Under the pieces are notes generated by a model. That model saw only the letters and a list, made by a program, of their open reading frames with translations, did not search any database and had not been told where the DNA came from. 64,000 bases of DNA from Streptococcus pseudoporcinus LQ 940-04. Its GTDB lineage: Bacteria; Bacillota; Bacilli; Lactobacillales; Streptococcaceae. Shown piece by piece: positions 39,371-48,351 of this stretch. The stretch spans positions 1,674,001 to 1,738,000 of the forward strand of contig NZ_AEUY02000005.1 of the NCBI RefSeq assembly GCF_000188035.1, written 5' to 3'. Both the position numbers and the translations under genes were made by a program. Every line of letters starts with the position of its first letter. The first letter of the stretch is position 1.

Positions 39371-39419
39371 ATAGTAACCTATTTTTTCACAAGTTGCAAG
39401 TTTTTAAACCGCTTCCTAT
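39371..39419 (-). promoter_or_regulatory. Promoter of the dehydrogenase operon with cre-like site
   Basis: Minus strand TTGCAA (39394-39399), 17-bp spacer, TACTAT (39371-39376). Directly upstream (39402-39419) ATAGGAAGCGGTTTAAAA fits the cre consensus at 16 of 18 positions. Carbon catabolite control by CcpA is inference. Confidence 0.55.
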
Positions 39420-39511
39420 GCACCAATAGACGCATTTCACGCCAAAACCAATAATGTGAAATTGATAACAAAATCTGTTTCGTTTTTTAATCTATAATAT
39501 ATAACAGTTTA

Positions 39512-39541
39512 AAAAAAGGATTGCTTTAGCAACCCTTTTTG
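39512..39541 (-). terminator. Terminator after the ABC-F gene
   Basis: AAAAAAGG-A-TTGC-TTTA-GCAA-CCCTTTTTT; works on either strand, 18 bases after the ABC-F stop. Confidence 0.75.
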
Positions 39542-39558
39542 TCTGACTTTTGTGACCT

Positions 39559-41472
39559 TTAGAGATCCAGTTGTGTACCAATTTCCTCCCACTGGTCCAT
39601 CAAGGTCTGCTGTTCTAGTTCATACTGATCCAGCTCTTTTTGACAGTCCATTAAGAGGCCTGGGTCATTTGTTGCGACCATTTTCTCAGAGATTGCTGCC
39701 ATGTTGATGTCAATGACTTCCAAACGGTTTTCAATTTCGGCTAAGCGTCTGCTTAATCTGCGCACTTCTTTTTGGTTTTCTTTTTGCTTTTGGTAGTCTG
39801 TATTGGGAAGAGATGGGTCAGTGACTAGAGGGTCAGTCGTGGTTTGGGTCAGTCGTGCTAATTCTTCTAGCTCGGCCTTTTTCTCGATATAATAATCGTA
39901 GTCTCCCAAATACAAATGAGATCCGGTCTCTGTAATCTCCAAGACTTTGCTAGCAACGCGATTAATAAAATAACGGTCATGGCTGACAAATAAGAGGGTA
40001 CCATCATAATCAATGAGGGCATTCTCCAAGACTTCTTTACTATCAATGTCTAGGTGGTTGGTCGGCTCATCTAGAACAAGGAAATTGTTATTTTCCATGG
40101 ATAACTTGGCCAGTAAGAGGCGAGCCCGTTCTCCTCCTGACAAGACGCTGACTGATTTTTTGACATCATCGCCTGAAAAGAGGAAAGCACCTAGGCGCTT
40201 TCTAATGTCTAGCTCTGGGGTGGTTGGAAAAGCATTCCACAATTCATCAAGGACGCTGTTCGTTTTGGTGAGCCGTGATTGAGTCTGGTCATAATAACCC
40301 ATCTCTAGGTTAGCACCATATTTAATCTCTCCTTTGATAAAGGGAATCTGTTTGACGATCGATTTGATCAGCGTCGACTTGCCGATACCGTTCGGTCCGA
40401 CAATGGCAATGGCATCCCATTTTTGAACTTCAAAATCAATGGGTTCAGATAAGATTTGTTGATGATAGCCAATGGCAGCTTGCTGAACATTGAGCACCTG
40501 GTTACCTGAGGGCTTTTCTGCGTGAAAAGTCATCTGAGCCCTTTTATTGCTGGCATTTGGTTTTTCCAGACGATCAATTTTCTCCAACTGTTTACGCCGT
40601 GCTTGGGCACGCTTGGTGGTTGAGGCTCTAACGATATTTTTTTGCACAAACTCTTCTAGCTTGGCAATTTCTTTTTGCTGTTTGTCATAGTTTTTTTCTT
40701 GATTGGCCAGCTTTGCAGCCTTCAAGTCAACAAAGCGTGAATAATTTCCAACATAAGTATCCAAACCGTTTTTCTGCAAATCAAATGTGACAGTGGCCAC
40801 CTTGTCTAAAAAGTAACGGTCATGGCTAACGATGAGAAGAGCTCCCTGATAATTGGATAGGTAATTTTCTAGCCATGCGATGGTCTCAATGTCTAAATGG
40901 TTTGTTGGCTCATCTAAGACTAATAAATCTGGTTTTTCCAGGAGCATTTTAGCTAAGGCCAGTCGGGTATTTTGGCCACCTGATAAAGCAGAAATAGGCA
41001 TATCCCACATACTTTGGTCAAATTTAAAACCATTTAAAATGGCTTTGATGTCCGACTCATAACTAAAGCCGTTACGAAGACGAAAGGACTCTGTTAGGTG
41101 GTCATAGTCCTGCATGAGCTTTTGCAAGGCTTGGCCACTCAGCTGTCCCATTTGTTTTTCCATTTGTCGTAACCGGGCTTCGTCCTGACGAAGTTCCTCA
41201 AAAACGGCTACCATTTCCTGGTAAATGGTATGATCTGATTCAAAACGGCTATCCTGTGCTAAGTAGGATAGGCTTAGGTCTTTTTTCTTGTTAATATCGC
41301 CACTCGTGGGACTTTCTTCCCCCACTAATAATTTTAGTAAAGTTGACTTACCAACGCCATTTGGACCAACTAAGGCAATCCGATCCCGCTCAGCAATTTG
41401 AAGGCTGACATTCTGAAATAAAACATCTCCTGAAAACGAACGTTCAATTTTAGTTGCTTGTAAAATAATCAT
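39559..41472 (-). CDS. ABC-F family ATPase, 637 aa
   Basis: Ribosome-associated ATPase of the Uup/YdiF type with two ABC domains and no membrane segment. Walker A GPNGVGKST and GPNGIGKST; signatures LSGGQNTRLALAK and LSGGERARLLLAK; Walker B LVLDEPTNHLD twice. The linker (PtIM) between domains and a C-terminal coiled coil (residues about 560-637) are present. No feature marks it as an antibiotic-resistance type. The ATG is 6 bases after an extended -10 (TGC-TACAAT, minus strand, 41479-41487) with no ribosome site: predicted leaderless. Confidence 0.93.
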   Translation of the reverse strand: MIILQATKIERSFSGDVLFQNVSLQIAERDRIALVGPNGVGKSTLLKLLVGEESPTSGDINKKKDLSLSYLAQDSRFESDHTIYQEMVAVFEELRQDEARLRQMEKQMGQLSGQALQKLMQDYDHLTESFRLRNGFSYESDIKAILNGFKFDQSMWDMPISALSGGQNTRLALAKMLLEKPDLLVLDEPTNHLDIETIAWLENYLSNYQGALLIVSHDRYFLDKVATVTFDLQKNGLDTYVGNYSRFVDLKAAKLANQEKNYDKQQKEIAKLEEFVQKNIVRASTTKRAQARRKQLEKIDRLEKPNASNKRAQMTFHAEKPSGNQVLNVQQAAIGYHQQILSEPIDFEVQKWDAIAIVGPNGIGKSTLIKSIVKQIPFIKGEIKYGANLEMGYYDQTQSRLTKTNSVLDELWNAFPTTPELDIRKRLGAFLFSGDDVKKSVSVLSGGERARLLLAKLSMENNNFLVLDEPTNHLDIDSKEVLENALIDYDGTLLFVSHDRYFINRVASKVLEITETGSHLYLGDYDYYIEKKAELEELARLTQTTTDPLVTDPSLPNTDYQKQKENQKEVRRLSRRLAEIENRLEVIDINMAAISEKMVATNDPGLLMDCQKELDQYELEQQTLMDQWEEIGTQLDL

Positions 41473-41478
41473 ACTGTC

Positions 41479-41487
41479 ATTGTAGCA
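41479..41487 (-). promoter_or_regulatory. Leaderless extended -10 promoter of the ABC-F gene
   Basis: TGC-TACAAT on the minus strand, 6 bases before the ATG at 41472. Confidence 0.5.
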
Positions 41488-41551
41488 AAAAAAGCCCCGT
41501 TTGGGGACATTTTCGGTTATTATTTCGCTCTAAAAACTCCGATTAGGTCTT

Positions 41552-42283
41552 TTAATCATTTTTAGCATAAAGACGTCTAACACGCGCCACATCTGCGGCT
41601 TGAATGCCATAAAAGGAACCTGCTGTCTGCATGACAGATGCTTGATCATCAGTATGTTCTAAGCCGATAGCGTGTCCCAATTCATGCTCTGCAGTATGGA
41701 CAATCCGATCACTGCCATAACCATAGCGTTCATCTAATAAATAATAGGCATTTAAATAGACTTTAACACTCTTTATGGTTTGTGTCACTGGCTGGCTCTC
41801 AACATCAGCTAGACCAGCTGCATTGGCTGATTTGTCATTGGATTCATCAGCTATAATGTCTGCTTTATGGCTATCATCAACCACTGTAAAGCGGAAAGCT
41901 CCGCTACTATTCCAGTTATTTATGGCAGCCTGATAAGCATTATGAAAAATAGGATTAGTGGTTTTGATATAGACCTTGGCCTGGTTATCAGGCCACTTAA
42001 GACCATGCGTGTGATGAAGATGGTCAGCATTTAAACTTTCTTTAACCTGCTTTTTAGCCTTTGTCTCACTAGCATTCCAAGCATTGTATAGTCGCACAAC
42101 TTTGTCGCTGATATCTGAAATCTGATTAGCAAGGGCTGAATCGCTGTGATTAGCATAATAAAGGAGGCCAAAAACAAGAATGGCCAGAATGAGAATCGTT
42201 TGGAGAAAGCCCCAGATTATCCGCCAAATCACTTGTAGGATTTTCAAAGGCAACCAGAATAAAACTTTAAAAAATTTCTTCAT
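41552..42283 (-). CDS. Membrane-anchored matrixin-type zinc metallopeptidase, 243 aa
   Basis: M10-like protease: HTAEHELGHAIGLEHTDD is the HExxHxxGxxH zinc site, with the downstream Met in ASVMQ as the Met-turn. An N-terminal hydrophobic segment (WGFLQTILILAILVFGLLYY) anchors it with the catalytic domain outside. Start MKKFFKVLF has GGAG upstream; 14 further codons are open but overlap the esterase. It lies 16 bases after the esterase stop, same operon. Substrate unknown. Confidence 0.88.
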   Translation of the reverse strand: MKKFFKVLFWLPLKILQVIWRIIWGFLQTILILAILVFGLLYYANHSDSALANQISDISDKVVRLYNAWNASETKAKKQVKESLNADHLHHTHGLKWPDNQAKVYIKTTNPIFHNAYQAAINNWNSSGAFRFTVVDDSHKADIIADESNDKSANAAGLADVESQPVTQTIKSVKVYLNAYYLLDERYGYGSDRIVHTAEHELGHAIGLEHTDDQASVMQTAGSFYGIQAADVARVRRLYAKND

Positions 42284-42299
42284 GCCTGGTCTCCAAAAC

Positions 42300-43085
42300 T
42301 CATGAGAGTCTCTCTTCTTTAACATAATGGATCGGTAACCATTCTAAAAGCACTTCTAGTTGTTGGTTCCAATAGTACCAATCATGGGTTCCATGATCCT
42401 TTTTATAGCTAATATCAAGACCAAGTTCTTGCAATTCTGCTATGGCGCCTTCATTAGCCTCAAAGAGAAAATCTTCATAACCACACCAAGCATAGAAATG
42501 CGTTTGTAAATCCGATTCAGGAACCATAGCTCTTAATTGGTGTTGCTCAATCTGGGCAGCCTCCAAATCACCAAAAATCCCACGCCAGTACTTGATAGTG
42601 CTATCATCCAACTTATCAAAAACAGCCTCAGGTGTTGTTAAAGCTCCAGAAAAAGAAGCTGCGTAAGAAAAACGATTGGTTTTTAAGGCGATTTTATAGG
42701 CCCCATAGCCTCCCATAGAAAGGCCTGCAATAAAGGTTTTCTCACGTTTTTGGGTCATATTTGGGAAAAAGCTGCGCAAAACCTCTGGTAATTCGCTGGC
42801 TATCGCTTGGTAATAAGAGAGACCAGAAGCTGTATCTGTATACCAGCCCAAATCAGTTGAGGGCATCACCACAATCAGATTAGTATGTCTGAGCAGACGT
42901 TCAATATTGGTTCTTTTTTGCCAAGAATTTTCATTTCCACCCATTCCATGAAGAAGGTATAAGACGGGAATATCAGTATCTCCTTGTTCCTCTACAGCTA
43001 GTGAGGATTGATCAGGATAAATGACATTTACTTGTCGTTCCATCTCTAACACTTCTGAGCGGTATTCAATTGCTATCGTTGCCAT
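42300..43085 (-). CDS. estA: Esterase of the FrmB/EstA (tributyrin esterase) type, 261 aa
   Basis: Alpha/beta-hydrolase. VLYLLHGMGGNENSW is the oxyanion block; the nucleophile Ser is in FIAGLSMGGYGAYKIAL; the catalytic His is in KKDHGTHDWYYWNQQL. No signal peptide. Start MATIAIEY at 43085 is chosen for AGAAAGG upstream; the frame is open 27 codons earlier. Lies between rnjB and the metallopeptidase gene. The symbol follows the streptococcal tributyrin esterase; substrate not proven. Confidence 0.85.
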   Translation of the reverse strand: MATIAIEYRSEVLEMERQVNVIYPDQSSLAVEEQGDTDIPVLYLLHGMGGNENSWQKRTNIERLLRHTNLIVVMPSTDLGWYTDTASGLSYYQAIASELPEVLRSFFPNMTQKREKTFIAGLSMGGYGAYKIALKTNRFSYAASFSGALTTPEAVFDKLDDSTIKYWRGIFGDLEAAQIEQHQLRAMVPESDLQTHFYAWCGYEDFLFEANEGAIAELQELGLDISYKKDHGTHDWYYWNQQLEVLLEWLPIHYVKEERLS

Positions 43086-43216
43086 ATAATGCCTTTCTAT
43101 TAATTTCAATGATGAAAAATGAGTGAGATGGGTCAAAGCATATAAGCTGACTATCTCACTCATCAATTGTCAAAGGGTTACTAATCCTATGCTAACTAGT
43201 CTCCCTTATTTGTAGC

Positions 43217-44878
43217 TTAACGGACCTCCATGACTACTGGAAGAATAGCTGGACGACGTTTGGTTTGTTCAAATAAGAATTTCGACAGTTCGTCACGGAC
43301 AGAGCCCTTAAGTTCTCCCCAATCAAAATTGTCTTGTTGCAAGTAATTGCCAACTGTGGTGTTGACTAATTCTGCACTTTCTCGCAAGATATCACGGCTC
43401 TTTTTGACGTAAACAAAGCCACGTGTATTGACCTTAGCTTTTGAAATAATTTTCTTTTCACGCTTATTAACAGTGATGACAACGATAAAGATCCCATCTT
43501 CTGATAAGACTTTGCGGTCACGAAGAACGATATTGCCAACATCTCCGATAGCATTCCCGTCAATCATGACGTCACTAGCGGGAATCGCACCTTCATGCAG
43601 GAAGCCTTCTTGATTGAGGACCATAATATCACCACGTTTAACAATGTAGATATTTTCTGGGAAAAGGCCTATCTCCTCAGCTAACTCAGCATGGGCTGCT
43701 AAATCACGGTATTCACCCTGAATCGGGAACAGATACTTGGGCTTGATTAAGTTAAGCATTAACTGCAAATCACGGCCATTAGCATGGCCTGAAACGCATA
43801 GATTTTGGGTAATCAGCTTGACTGACCCGCCTGCTTTATAAATAAGATTTTCAACACGCGCAACCATAGCCTCTTTGGCAACATTTGGTGTCGTTACGAT
43901 GTAGACCAGGTCACCTTTTTTGATATTTGCAAAACGATGACGGCCTATTGCCATTTTTTGCAAGGACACAATAGGCTCACCCATTCGGCCCGCTTCAAGA
44001 ATAATTAATTCCTGGTCTTCATATTGAGACATTTCTTTTGGCTTGATTAACAATTTTTCGTCAGTCAGCCTTAATTTTTTCAGACGGATAGCCGTGCGCA
44101 CAACATTTTCTACATCACTACCAGTCAAAACCACGCGTCTGCCCGAAGCTGCTGCTGAGTCAAAAACCTGCTGGATCCGGACTAAATTTGAAGCGACTGC
44201 CGCAATAATCACACGACCTTCTGCGTCGCCTATGACCTGGTTCATCTCATCACCAACTTCAGTTTCACTGGCTGTTTGCACAACCGAAGTGGCATTGGCA
44301 GATGCTGATAGTAAAGCAAGAACACCCTCTTTACCAATCTCGGCCAAACGAGCTAGGTCCGTTTGGTAACCTTCACGTGCAGCCTGGTCAAATTTAAAAT
44401 CACCTGTATAGACAATGTTTCCACGGTCTGTACCGATAACCATACCCAGAGTTTCTGGGATTGAATGGGTAGTGCTAAAGAAAGAAACCAAGCCATCTCG
44501 GAATTCAATCTCGGTTTCACTATCGACAATGTGGAAATTGTTAAATTTCTTAGTCGCATTATTGCTTTTGACAAATAGTTTAGCTAATTCAATGGTTAAC
44601 TCAGAGCCAAAAACAGGCACAGGAACTTCTGCTAACAGGTAAGGCAAGGCCCCAATAGCGTCGGCATGGCCGTGGCTTAGGAATACACCTTGTACCTTAT
44701 CTTTGTTTTCAATAAGGTAATCCAAATTAGGGATAACAAGATCTACTCCTAATTGCTCGTTCTCTGGGTATTTTAAACCAGCATCTAAGATAAAAATCGA
44801 ATCATTTATTTCTACCAAGTAGAAGTTCTTTCCATATTCACGAACTCCTCCCAAGGCGATAATTTTTATATCACTCAT
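43217..44878 (-). CDS. rnjB: Ribonuclease J2
   Basis: Metallo-beta-lactamase/beta-CASP ribonuclease for RNA decay and processing. The metal motif reads LSHGHADAIGALPYLL, with Ala where catalytic J1 has the second His of HxHxDH; this is the mark of the weakly active J2 partner. beta-CASP motifs (VVLTGSDVENV, ITQNLCVSGHANG) and the C-terminal domain ending AILPVVMEVR are complete; 553 aa. AAAGGAG precedes the ATG. J2 works with J1, encoded elsewhere. Confidence 0.9.
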   Translation of the reverse strand: MSDIKIIALGGVREYGKNFYLVEINDSIFILDAGLKYPENEQLGVDLVIPNLDYLIENKDKVQGVFLSHGHADAIGALPYLLAEVPVPVFGSELTIELAKLFVKSNNATKKFNNFHIVDSETEIEFRDGLVSFFSTTHSIPETLGMVIGTDRGNIVYTGDFKFDQAAREGYQTDLARLAEIGKEGVLALLSASANATSVVQTASETEVGDEMNQVIGDAEGRVIIAAVASNLVRIQQVFDSAAASGRRVVLTGSDVENVVRTAIRLKKLRLTDEKLLIKPKEMSQYEDQELIILEAGRMGEPIVSLQKMAIGRHRFANIKKGDLVYIVTTPNVAKEAMVARVENLIYKAGGSVKLITQNLCVSGHANGRDLQLMLNLIKPKYLFPIQGEYRDLAAHAELAEEIGLFPENIYIVKRGDIMVLNQEGFLHEGAIPASDVMIDGNAIGDVGNIVLRDRKVLSEDGIFIVVITVNKREKKIISKAKVNTRGFVYVKKSRDILRESAELVNTTVGNYLQQDNFDWGELKGSVRDELSKFLFEQTKRRPAILPVVMEVR

Positions 44879-45023
44879 GATACTCCTTTAAGATTATTTA
44901 TTACAAACGGTCCTTACATGGTAAGTCGAATTACTGTTTTGTAGCTTTGCTACACTCCATAATAGTATACCACATTTTCACCTTTTTTTGCCATCTCCTA
45001 CCTCAGAAGTGCCAACTATTCTC

Positions 45024-45051
45024 AAAAAAAGCCTTGAAAAAATCAAGACTT
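45024..45051 (-). terminator. Terminator after the TrpXYZ-type operon
   Basis: Minus strand AGTCTTGA-TTTTT-TCAAGGCT followed by TTTTTT. Confidence 0.8.
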
Positions 45052-45062
45052 CTCTTTATGTC

Positions 45063-45821
45063 TTATTCAAAAAGCTGATAATAATCGGCGATACTGAGTT
45101 CTGCTTTAGCTTTTTGAGCCAAATCCTTAATGATTTTACCGTCTTTCATGACGATTAGCCGATTCCCATAAGTCAAGGCATCTTCCATATGATGGGTAAT
45201 CATCAGTGCCGTTAGCCGATCCTCACGGACAAAGGTATTGGTCAAGTCCATCAAGGCTCGACTGGTTTTGGGGTCTAGGGCAGCTGTGTGTTCATCTAAG
45301 AGTAGCAAATCTGGACGTTTGAGAGTGGCCATGAGTAAACTGAGTGCCTGACGCTGACCTCCTGAAAGTAAGCCCGTAGGCGTCTCTAGGTGATTTTCTA
45401 AGCCATTACCTGTTTTAGCTAGTAGTTCCAAGAAATGGCTACTTCTGGTCTGTAAAGAACGTTTTATCAATCGCCGTTTGTCGCCACGTTTCTCGGCAAT
45501 TAAGAGATTCTCTGCTACAGTCATTCTGGGTGCCGTACCCATTTTGGGATCCTGGAAAACCCGTGCTAAATAATTTGCTCGGCGTTCAGCCCCCATGCGC
45601 GTCACATCATGTCCTAAGATTTTGATTTGCCCCTTGCTTAAAAAGAGGGTCCCTGCAATCACATTAAACAGAGTTGACTTACCCGCACCATTTCCCCCTA
45701 AAATAGTGATGAAATCATGCTCATAAATGGTGAGATTGACCTGATCAAGAATAGTTTTAACATCGTCAAAACCATTGTTAACAGTTAAGGAAGCGTCAAT
45801 TAATTCAATAATTTTTTTCAT
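45063..45821 (-). CDS. ABC transporter ATP-binding protein, 252 aa
   Basis: ATPase of an importer with the two genes upstream. Walker A GGNGAGKST, signature LLSGGQRQALSLLMA, Walker B LLLLDEHTAALDP with His where Pro is usual, a mark of the TrpZ/LivF-like group used with PF04392 binding proteins, H-loop MITHHMEDA. Overlaps the permease stop by 4 bases. Substrate is probably tryptophan or another aromatic compound, from the leader peptide upstream. Confidence 0.88.
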   Translation of the reverse strand: MKKIIELIDASLTVNNGFDDVKTILDQVNLTIYEHDFITILGGNGAGKSTLFNVIAGTLFLSKGQIKILGHDVTRMGAERRANYLARVFQDPKMGTAPRMTVAENLLIAEKRGDKRRLIKRSLQTRSSHFLELLAKTGNGLENHLETPTGLLSGGQRQALSLLMATLKRPDLLLLDEHTAALDPKTSRALMDLTNTFVREDRLTALMITHHMEDALTYGNRLIVMKDGKIIKDLAQKAKAELSIADYYQLFE

Positions 45822-46687
45822 CGTGATAAGGTCACCCCTTTAAAAAATCGCTTACGCAGCACAGGCATGGTCAAACAAAGAGCTAGCACAAGTGCACTGA
45901 AAAGTTTCAAATAATTGGTATTAAACCCTAAAGCAATCACGGTTGAGATAAGAAATTGATAAAGGACAGAACCAACTAGGATAGCAATCAAACGCTCCAA
46001 GAGCGTCAGGTTAATAGAGTATAACACTTCTCCGATAATGATACTAGCAAGACCAATAACAATAACCCCTATCCCCTTAGAAACATCAGCATAGCCGTCT
46101 TGCTGACTGACAAGTGCTCCTGATAAACCAATTAAAGCATTTGAGACAACTAAGCCCATTAATTCCATGCGATCTGTATGAATTCCAAAGCTTTTAGCCA
46201 TATCACGGTTATCACCTGTCGCGATATAAGCTTGACCTAAATCCGTATAGAGAAAATAAATCAAGAGGAAAATAATAACAGAAACGGCTAAGAATCCCAT
46301 GAGTAATTGGTTAAGATTTGCTGCAAATGGCAAATAATCTTGAATTCTCTTAATATCTTGAAGTCCTAAGTTAGCTCGCCCCATCACCATTAACATGATT
46401 GAGTTACAAGAAGTCATGACCAAGATTCCTGCTAAAATGGTCGGAATGTTACCTTTCGTATATAAAAGACCAGTTATCAAGCCCGCTAGTCCACCAGCCA
46501 CCATTCCCAACAAAGTGGCTAAAAAAGGGTTCATTCCCATATTCATGGCGGTTACTGTTACTGCACCACCTAAGGGAAAAGAGCCCTCAGTGGTCATATC
46601 GGGAAAGTTTAAGATCCTAAAGGTAAGATAGATACCTAAGCCTAAAATCCCCCATAATAACCCCTGTGAAACAGATGAAATAATCAT
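45818..46687 (-). CDS. ABC transporter permease, 289 aa
   Basis: Branched-chain-permease-like membrane protein (BPD_transp_2 type). At least eight hydrophobic segments; GIYLTFRILNFPDMTTEGSFPLGGAV is the conserved N-terminal block, and ATGDNRDMAKSFGIHTDRM the cytoplasmic loop that contacts the ATPase. Complete. Sits between the binding protein (10 bases upstream) and the ATPase. Confidence 0.88.
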   Translation of the reverse strand: MIISSVSQGLLWGILGLGIYLTFRILNFPDMTTEGSFPLGGAVTVTAMNMGMNPFLATLLGMVAGGLAGLITGLLYTKGNIPTILAGILVMTSCNSIMLMVMGRANLGLQDIKRIQDYLPFAANLNQLLMGFLAVSVIIFLLIYFLYTDLGQAYIATGDNRDMAKSFGIHTDRMELMGLVVSNALIGLSGALVSQQDGYADVSKGIGVIVIGLASIIIGEVLYSINLTLLERLIAILVGSVLYQFLISTVIALGFNTNYLKLFSALVLALCLTMPVLRKRFFKGVTLSR

Positions 46688-46696
46688 TGGTGCCTC

Positions 46697-47695
46697 CTAT
46701 TTTTTATCAAGAATATCTGCTGTCTTTGCCAAGCTTTCAGGAATTGTTATCCCCAAACGATCAGCAACTTTTTGGTTGATGACTGCTTTTCCATTATCCA
46801 CAATTTTGACCGGAACCTGACTAACCTTCTTACCCGCCACTAGTGCCTTGATTTGTTTTGCCGTCTCTACTCCTAGTTGGTATTGATTTTGTGACACTGA
46901 GGCAAGACTGCCTGCCTCTACCATGGTATCCACGCTAGAGTAAACCGGGAGTTTCGCAGCATTGCTAGCGCTAATCACAGCCGAAAAAGCAGAAGCAATG
47001 GTATTATCTTGCGGTAAAAAGATAGCGTCAACTTTTCCGCTTATAATTGACATCGTAGAGGGCACTTCATTGGTTGAGGGAACGGCATAGGGAAAGACCT
47101 GATACCCTTCTGATCTAGCATAATGGGTAAAATCCTTCACCTGTGACAGGGAGTTGTCTTCATTACTAGCATATAAAACAGCAATATTTTTGACTTCTGG
47201 CGTCAATCGTTTCATTAGAGAGACTGTTTGCTTTAGTGGCACACGATTGGATAAACCTGTCACATTGGCCTCTGGTTTACTCAGGTCTTTGACTAATTTG
47301 GCACCTACTGGATCCGTAACGGCAGACATTATAACTGGTATCTCTTTGGTAGCAGCTGCCAATCCTTGAGCAGCAGGTGTCGCAATACCAACCAGGATAT
47401 CACTTCCCTTGGTAACCAGCTGATGACTCATGGTTTGAATCTTGCTCTGATCCCCTTCGGCATTCATGAGCGTGACCTCAATTCTTTTTCCAGAAATAGG
47501 CTGCCTTTGTAACTCATCTTGGATCCCTTTTTCAATTTGATTCAATGCTTCATGCGTTACCAGTTGCAAAATGCCCACCTTAATCAGGCTTTTATTTTTA
47601 AACGAACTTGGTCGGTTGCCCTTATCCAAAAACAGAGAAGCCAAAACCATGGTCACAATGATAATCAAACTGGCTATTAAAGGTTTACTTTTCAC
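46697..47695 (-). CDS. ABC transporter substrate-binding protein, TrpX-like (PF04392), 332 aa
   Basis: Periplasmic-binding-like protein: KVGILQLVTHEALNQIEKGIQDEL, SDILVGIATPAAQGLAAATKEIPVIMSAVTDPVGAKLV and PVYSSVDTMVEAGSLASVSQNQYQLG are typical of the family. The N-terminus has a single hydrophobic helix and no Cys, so it seems membrane-anchored rather than a lipoprotein. Start GTG at 47695 with AGGAG upstream. Preceded by a Trp-codon leader peptide and attenuator, which supports tryptophan as substrate. Confidence 0.85.
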   Translation of the reverse strand: MKSKPLIASLIIIVTMVLASLFLDKGNRPSSFKNKSLIKVGILQLVTHEALNQIEKGIQDELQRQPISGKRIEVTLMNAEGDQSKIQTMSHQLVTKGSDILVGIATPAAQGLAAATKEIPVIMSAVTDPVGAKLVKDLSKPEANVTGLSNRVPLKQTVSLMKRLTPEVKNIAVLYASNEDNSLSQVKDFTHYARSEGYQVFPYAVPSTNEVPSTMSIISGKVDAIFLPQDNTIASAFSAVISASNAAKLPVYSSVDTMVEAGSLASVSQNQYQLGVETAKQIKALVAGKKVSQVPVKIVDNGKAVINQKVADRLGITIPESLAKTADILDKK

Positions 47696-47727
47696 ATTCT
47701 ATCTCCTACTCTTTTCTCTATTTTATC

Positions 47728-47764
47728 AAAAGAAAAAGCACTCAGTAAGTTATCTTACTAGCGC
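47728..47764 (-). terminator. Attenuator terminator ahead of trpX
   Basis: Minus strand GCGCT-AGTAAG-ATAA-CTTACT-(G)-AGTGC, 11 bp with one bulge, followed by TTTTTCTTTT. It lies about 33 bases before the GTG of the binding protein and within the leader transcript. Confidence 0.75.
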
Positions 47765-47920
47765 CGCAATCCTTCTATTATCAGCGCATAGATAGCTTTT
47801 TAGAAGTGCTCTAAAAGTCGTATCTATGCCAAATCCATAAACACAACTTTATCTATGCCAGCTTTGCCATTTTGTCATAAAGCTATGGTTATTCATCATG
47901 GATTTTCCTTTCTCGCTTTT
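47733..47920 (-). promoter_or_regulatory. Tryptophan attenuator leader
   Basis: Between the promoter (TTGCAA, 16-bp spacer, TATAAT near 47924-47951) and trpX. TGGCATAGATA occurs twice, at 47850-47860 (inside the leader peptide, Trp-His-Arg-stop) and at 47820-47830. Both can pair with TATCTATGCGC at 47783-47793. A hairpin TTTTAGA-GCACT-TCTAAAA lies between, whose loop is complementary to the AGTGC arm of the terminator. These are mutually exclusive pairings of the kind used in attenuation. Confidence 0.65.
47849..47899 (-). CDS. Trp leader peptide, 16 aa
   Basis: MMNNHSFMTKWQSWHR followed by TAA, with AAAGGA at good spacing and a promoter just upstream. Two Trp codons near the end are far above chance for 16 residues. 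The stop overlaps the first copy of the pairing element. Predicted role: ribosome stalling at Trp codons when tryptophan is short selects the read-through structure. Confidence 0.7.
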   Translation of the reverse strand: MMNNHSFMTKWQSWHR

Positions 47921-47959
47921 TTATCATTATAGCTTAAATTCAAAAAATTGCAAGATAAA

Positions 47960-48114
47960 ATGGTTATAATGAACGAGAAGGCGAAGAACAACAATATGCG
48001 GAGGAATTGTTCAAAGGAGCTATCAAAGAAGAAACCAACAAAAATTGGTACCAATGCTTGGGAGATAGCATCCAAGACCAGTGGTGGAATTTTAAAGGCT
48101 GGTTGAGAGGCTAG
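47960..48114 (+). pseudogene. C-terminal gene fragment
   Basis: An open stretch reads NEREGEEQQYAEELFKGAI and then KEETNKNWYQCLG, ending WWNFKGWLRG and TAG, without a start codon. It looks like the tail of a lost gene; I do not recognise the family. Confidence 0.35.
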
Positions 48115-48154
48115 TGACTTTCCTCAGTGACACTAATCATGCTATAATAAACCA

Positions 48155-48243
48155 TAGGGCAAACTAAAAGCGCAGTATCTAAACTACGCTAGTTCTTGCC
48201 TGCTGAACTCATACTGTAAAGGACCTGTAAAGGTCTTTTTTTG
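48155..48243 (+). ncRNA. Candidate small RNA, about 89 nt
   Basis: An extended -10 (TGC-TATAAT, 48140-48148) starts a stretch that ends in GGACC-TGTAAA-GGTC and T7 (48221-48242). Inside, GGCAA-ACTA near 48157 pairs with TAGT-TC-TTGCC near 48189-48200, with inner GC and GTA/TAC pairs, giving a long imperfect stem. No open frame and no gene downstream on that strand for 260 bases. Family unknown. Confidence 0.45.
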
Positions 48244-48351
48244 TTCACCTTTTTGTGGACTTTTGAGGGAAGTCTAAGGAAACTTAAAACCTATATTTTT
48301 TCAAAAACACAGTCATATCAAGCCTTAAGGACTGTCATCGCTCTGTAAAGA

